DNA of 6,143 nucleotides from an uncultured Saprospiraceae bacterium. GTDB taxonomy: Bacteria > Bacteroidota > Bacteroidia > Chitinophagales > Saprospiraceae. Positions 4,248 to 6,143 of the stretch are shown piece after piece. The position numbers and the translations under genes are program-made. The first letter of the stretch is position 1. Every line of letters begins with the position of its first letter. The notes beneath the pieces are model-generated. The model had not been told where the DNA came from. It ran no database searches and saw only the letters and a list, made by a program, of their open reading frames with translations. The stretch is from contig CALDEN010000337.1 in assembly GCA_937942405.1 (NCBI GenBank), positions 1 to 6,143 of the forward strand. Reading direction: 5' to 3'.

Positions 4248-6143
4248 TTAAAAATCCAGCCCTAAAGAAAAGTGCAACTTAGGAGATAAAATCTCTTTGG
4301 TTTCTACTCCCCATCCATAGTCTAGCTTTAGATAGTAACCCAAAAAGGTACTTCTGAATCCCAGTCCATAGCCCATGACGATGGGATCTCTGAAGTAATT
4401 GGCCGTGACGATAACAGAAGGGTTTTCTACGGTAACTATATTTAATGGATTCTCATCACTATACGGAGATAAACCATGCCATGCTGATCCGATATCATAA
4501 AATGCCGTCAACATAAAGTTCCGTAAGAAATTGTTTTTTACCCTCCCAAATACTTGTCTGACCACAGGAAATCTTAACTCTCCATTCATCAATACATAAG
4601 TACTTCCATTCCTAATGTTATGGTCAAAACCTCGAAGATGAGGAGCCAGAGCCTTAAAGGCAAATTCATCTCCCTGTGGGATCGGTATATCATTATTGAA
4701 CTTAGCAAAAAAGGCACTCTCCATTCCTCCCAAATAGTACATCATCTTGTTACTACCCAGTGAGGTACCACCCGTAGCTCTGAATGCAAATGTCGCCCAT
4801 CTACCTATAGGCAAGTAGTTTCTAAAATCAGCACCGATCAGTGTCGTAAAACCCGTAGACGCATCTATATTAAATCCGTCTACCACCTGCAGGTTAAACT
4901 TATTGAGAGCCTCTACATATATCTTATATCTCCTACCGTTTAAGATATTGATGTCTTTACGGATGGTGTTATCAAAAACATATTCTAATCTCAGGCCGAT
5001 TCGCTTTTCCTCATCGATCCCTAGATCTAGATCTTCTCGCTCTACCACCCGAGCATAAAGTCTATCTGATCTCAATGTAGCCGTAGCACGTAAGCTTCTG
5101 TGTATGTCTAGAGGTAATTTATACTGCACAAAACCCAGGAGAGACACTCGTTTATCACTCTTATTAGGAAAGACACTTAGTTGTTCGTTTACGGTAGTAG
5201 ACTTTCTGTATAAGGCATACTTTTTATCTATCCATTTTTTATTATTCTCAAACGTAAGGTAATACTCTGAACCATTGAGCGAGGATGGATAACGAGCTCC
5301 TGCCTCGAGTCGATAATCTTCGAACAGATCCTTAACTACTCCTTTAAATCGGATGCCTAGAGGCTGGTTTACCAGTTCTTTATCATCGCCGATATAACTT
5401 TCTAATCCTTCAAAAAGCACGGCGTTGTCAAATCCACTAGACATATCTACAAGCTTATATCTCAGTCGAGAAGCTACCGCTCGAGCATTATTAAATGCCT
5501 CTACATTTTTATAATCCTGATCGAGCTCTGTACTCACAGGATTTATTCTGAAAAATGCTGTTTTGTCTTCTACTCCATTTATCTCTTCGAGCTCATCAGG
5601 ATCATCATAGATACTCTGGAACATATAGCCATCTAAAATTTCCTCTTTGGCCGCTGCTTTTTTTAGGACCAGCGGAGCAGAGATCGTATTGTCTGATTCT
5701 CTACGGTGGGCTGTAGTCCATGGAGTCACTTGTACATTTGGATCTATGATGTCTAAGTAAGTATTATATGCTCCCTCCCTATATAGCGTGTATACAGATA
5801 CATCGGAACCTTTTACAGAGTGGTGTCTGATGATATTTCGATCCAGATTAGACATACATAATCCATGCTCCTCTGAAGTAAAGTCCTTTATATATAGATT
5901 CCTTACCCCCGACTGCCCGCTGACATAACTTAAACTGTTGTCTCCTATCGGATAGGGATATCTTTCGTTCTCGTCAGGAGTAAATGTTACTCTGCTAGCC
6001 CGACTACTGCCATCTGGCAAAAAGAATAAATCAAATTTATCTAAAGGCAATATCGTATCTAGTTTTTCACGTTCCTCGATCACATTGGCCTCACGAGTAG
6101 AGCTAAAAAGGATTCCCGACTGTCCGTCAAAGGTAGTATACAC
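4248..6143 (-). CDS. Outer-membrane protein: TolB/PD40-like propeller fused to an Omp85-like barrel (5' end outside the window)
   Basis: The frame is open to the right edge, so the true start, signal peptide and an unknown N-terminal length are missing; the GTG at the edge is not a credible start. Numbering the visible 631 residues, about 1-160 contain propeller-like repeats of the TolB/PD40 type, such as SGILFSSTREA (9-19) and NSLSYVSGQSGVRNLYIKD (69-87). From about 225 to the end, alternating aromatic/hydrophobic strands suggest a beta-barrel. Omp85-superfamily signs are LRGF (503-506, like the loop-6 VRGF/Y of BamA), GELRFPVV (521-528), AFYDIGSAW (547-555) and GYGLGFRSTFLGYYLKLDYGWG (591-612). 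The chain ends in Phe, as outer-membrane barrels recognised by BamA usually do. BamA and TamA carry POTRA domains; none is visible here. Similar propeller-barrel proteins occur in Bacteroidota as far as I recall, with function largely unassigned. A role in outer-membrane transport or assembly is inference only. Confidence 0.87.
   Translation of the reverse strand: MYTTFDGQSGILFSSTREANVIEEREKLDTILPLDKFDLFFLPDGSSRASRVTFTPDENERYPYPIGDNSLSYVSGQSGVRNLYIKDFTSEEHGLCMSNLDRNIIRHHSVKGSDVSVYTLYREGAYNTYLDIIDPNVQVTPWTTAHRRESDNTISAPLVLKKAAAKEEILDGYMFQSIYDDPDELEEINGVEDKTAFFRINPVSTELDQDYKNVEAFNNARAVASRLRYKLVDMSSGFDNAVLFEGLESYIGDDKELVNQPLGIRFKGVVKDLFEDYRLEAGARYPSSLNGSEYYLTFENNKKWIDKKYALYRKSTTVNEQLSVFPNKSDKRVSLLGFVQYKLPLDIHRSLRATATLRSDRLYARVVEREDLDLGIDEEKRIGLRLEYVFDNTIRKDINILNGRRYKIYVEALNKFNLQVVDGFNIDASTGFTTLIGADFRNYLPIGRWATFAFRATGGTSLGSNKMMYYLGGMESAFFAKFNNDIPIPQGDEFAFKALAPHLRGFDHNIRNGSTYVLMNGELRFPVVRQVFGRVKNNFLRNFMLTAFYDIGSAWHGLSPYSDENPLNIVTVENPSVIVTANYFRDPIVMGYGLGFRSTFLGYYLKLDYGWGVETKEILSPKLHFSLGLDF

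Noticed and set aside
5020..5036. Tandem AGATCT-like repeat in the barrel gene
   Set aside because: It encodes the Asp-Leu-Asp-Leu stretch near residues 371-374 of the visible protein and is explained by codon repetition.
6141..6143. GTG at the right edge as the start of the minus-strand gene
   Set aside because: It coincides with the window boundary and the protein starts in the middle of propeller-like sequence without a signal peptide, so the gene continues outside.

Overview
The window looks like an ordinary chromosomal segment of a member of the Bacteroidota, perhaps near the Saprospiria or Flavobacteriia. I base this on four things: the very characteristic Bacteroidota ECF sigma factor, a perfect TAnnTTTG-type -7 box upstream of prfA, the absence of clear Shine-Dalgarno sequences, and the fused propeller/beta-barrel outer-membrane protein. 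The DNA is AT-leaning throughout and no segment stands out as foreign. The genus assignment is a guess; the phylum is fairly secure.

Layout. Positions 1-123 carry the last 40 codons of an unrecognised gene. It overlaps by 11 nt the start of a secreted S37 (PS-10 type) serine aminopeptidase at 113-1408. After a 104-nt AT-rich gap comes an ECF sigma factor (1513-2103, TTG start), then a small protein that fits a cognate anti-sigma factor but lacks the usual zinc ligands (2215-2451). A 105-nt gap with a bulged stem-loop and a -7 box leads to prfA, encoding peptide chain release factor 1 (2557-3627). A weak terminator follows. Next is a small secreted protein of unknown function (3721-4245). It converges, with only 2 nt between the stop codons, on the 3' part of a large minus-strand gene that runs off the right edge (4248-6143). 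The visible product of that gene has TolB/PD40-like propeller sequence followed by an Omp85-like barrel with an LRGF motif.

How the genes fit together. The sigma/anti-sigma pair is the only clear functional unit. prfA is a housekeeping gene that seems to have its own promoter. The peptidase, the small secreted protein and the barrel protein all act in the cell envelope, but nothing here ties them to one pathway. No mobile element, CRISPR array, tRNA or rRNA was seen, and no stretch over 300 nt lacks a gene. I did not find a convincing undescribed multi-gene system. The items most worth a second look are the zinc-less anti-sigma candidate and its repeat-bearing leader, the structured element before prfA, and the propeller-Omp85 fusion.
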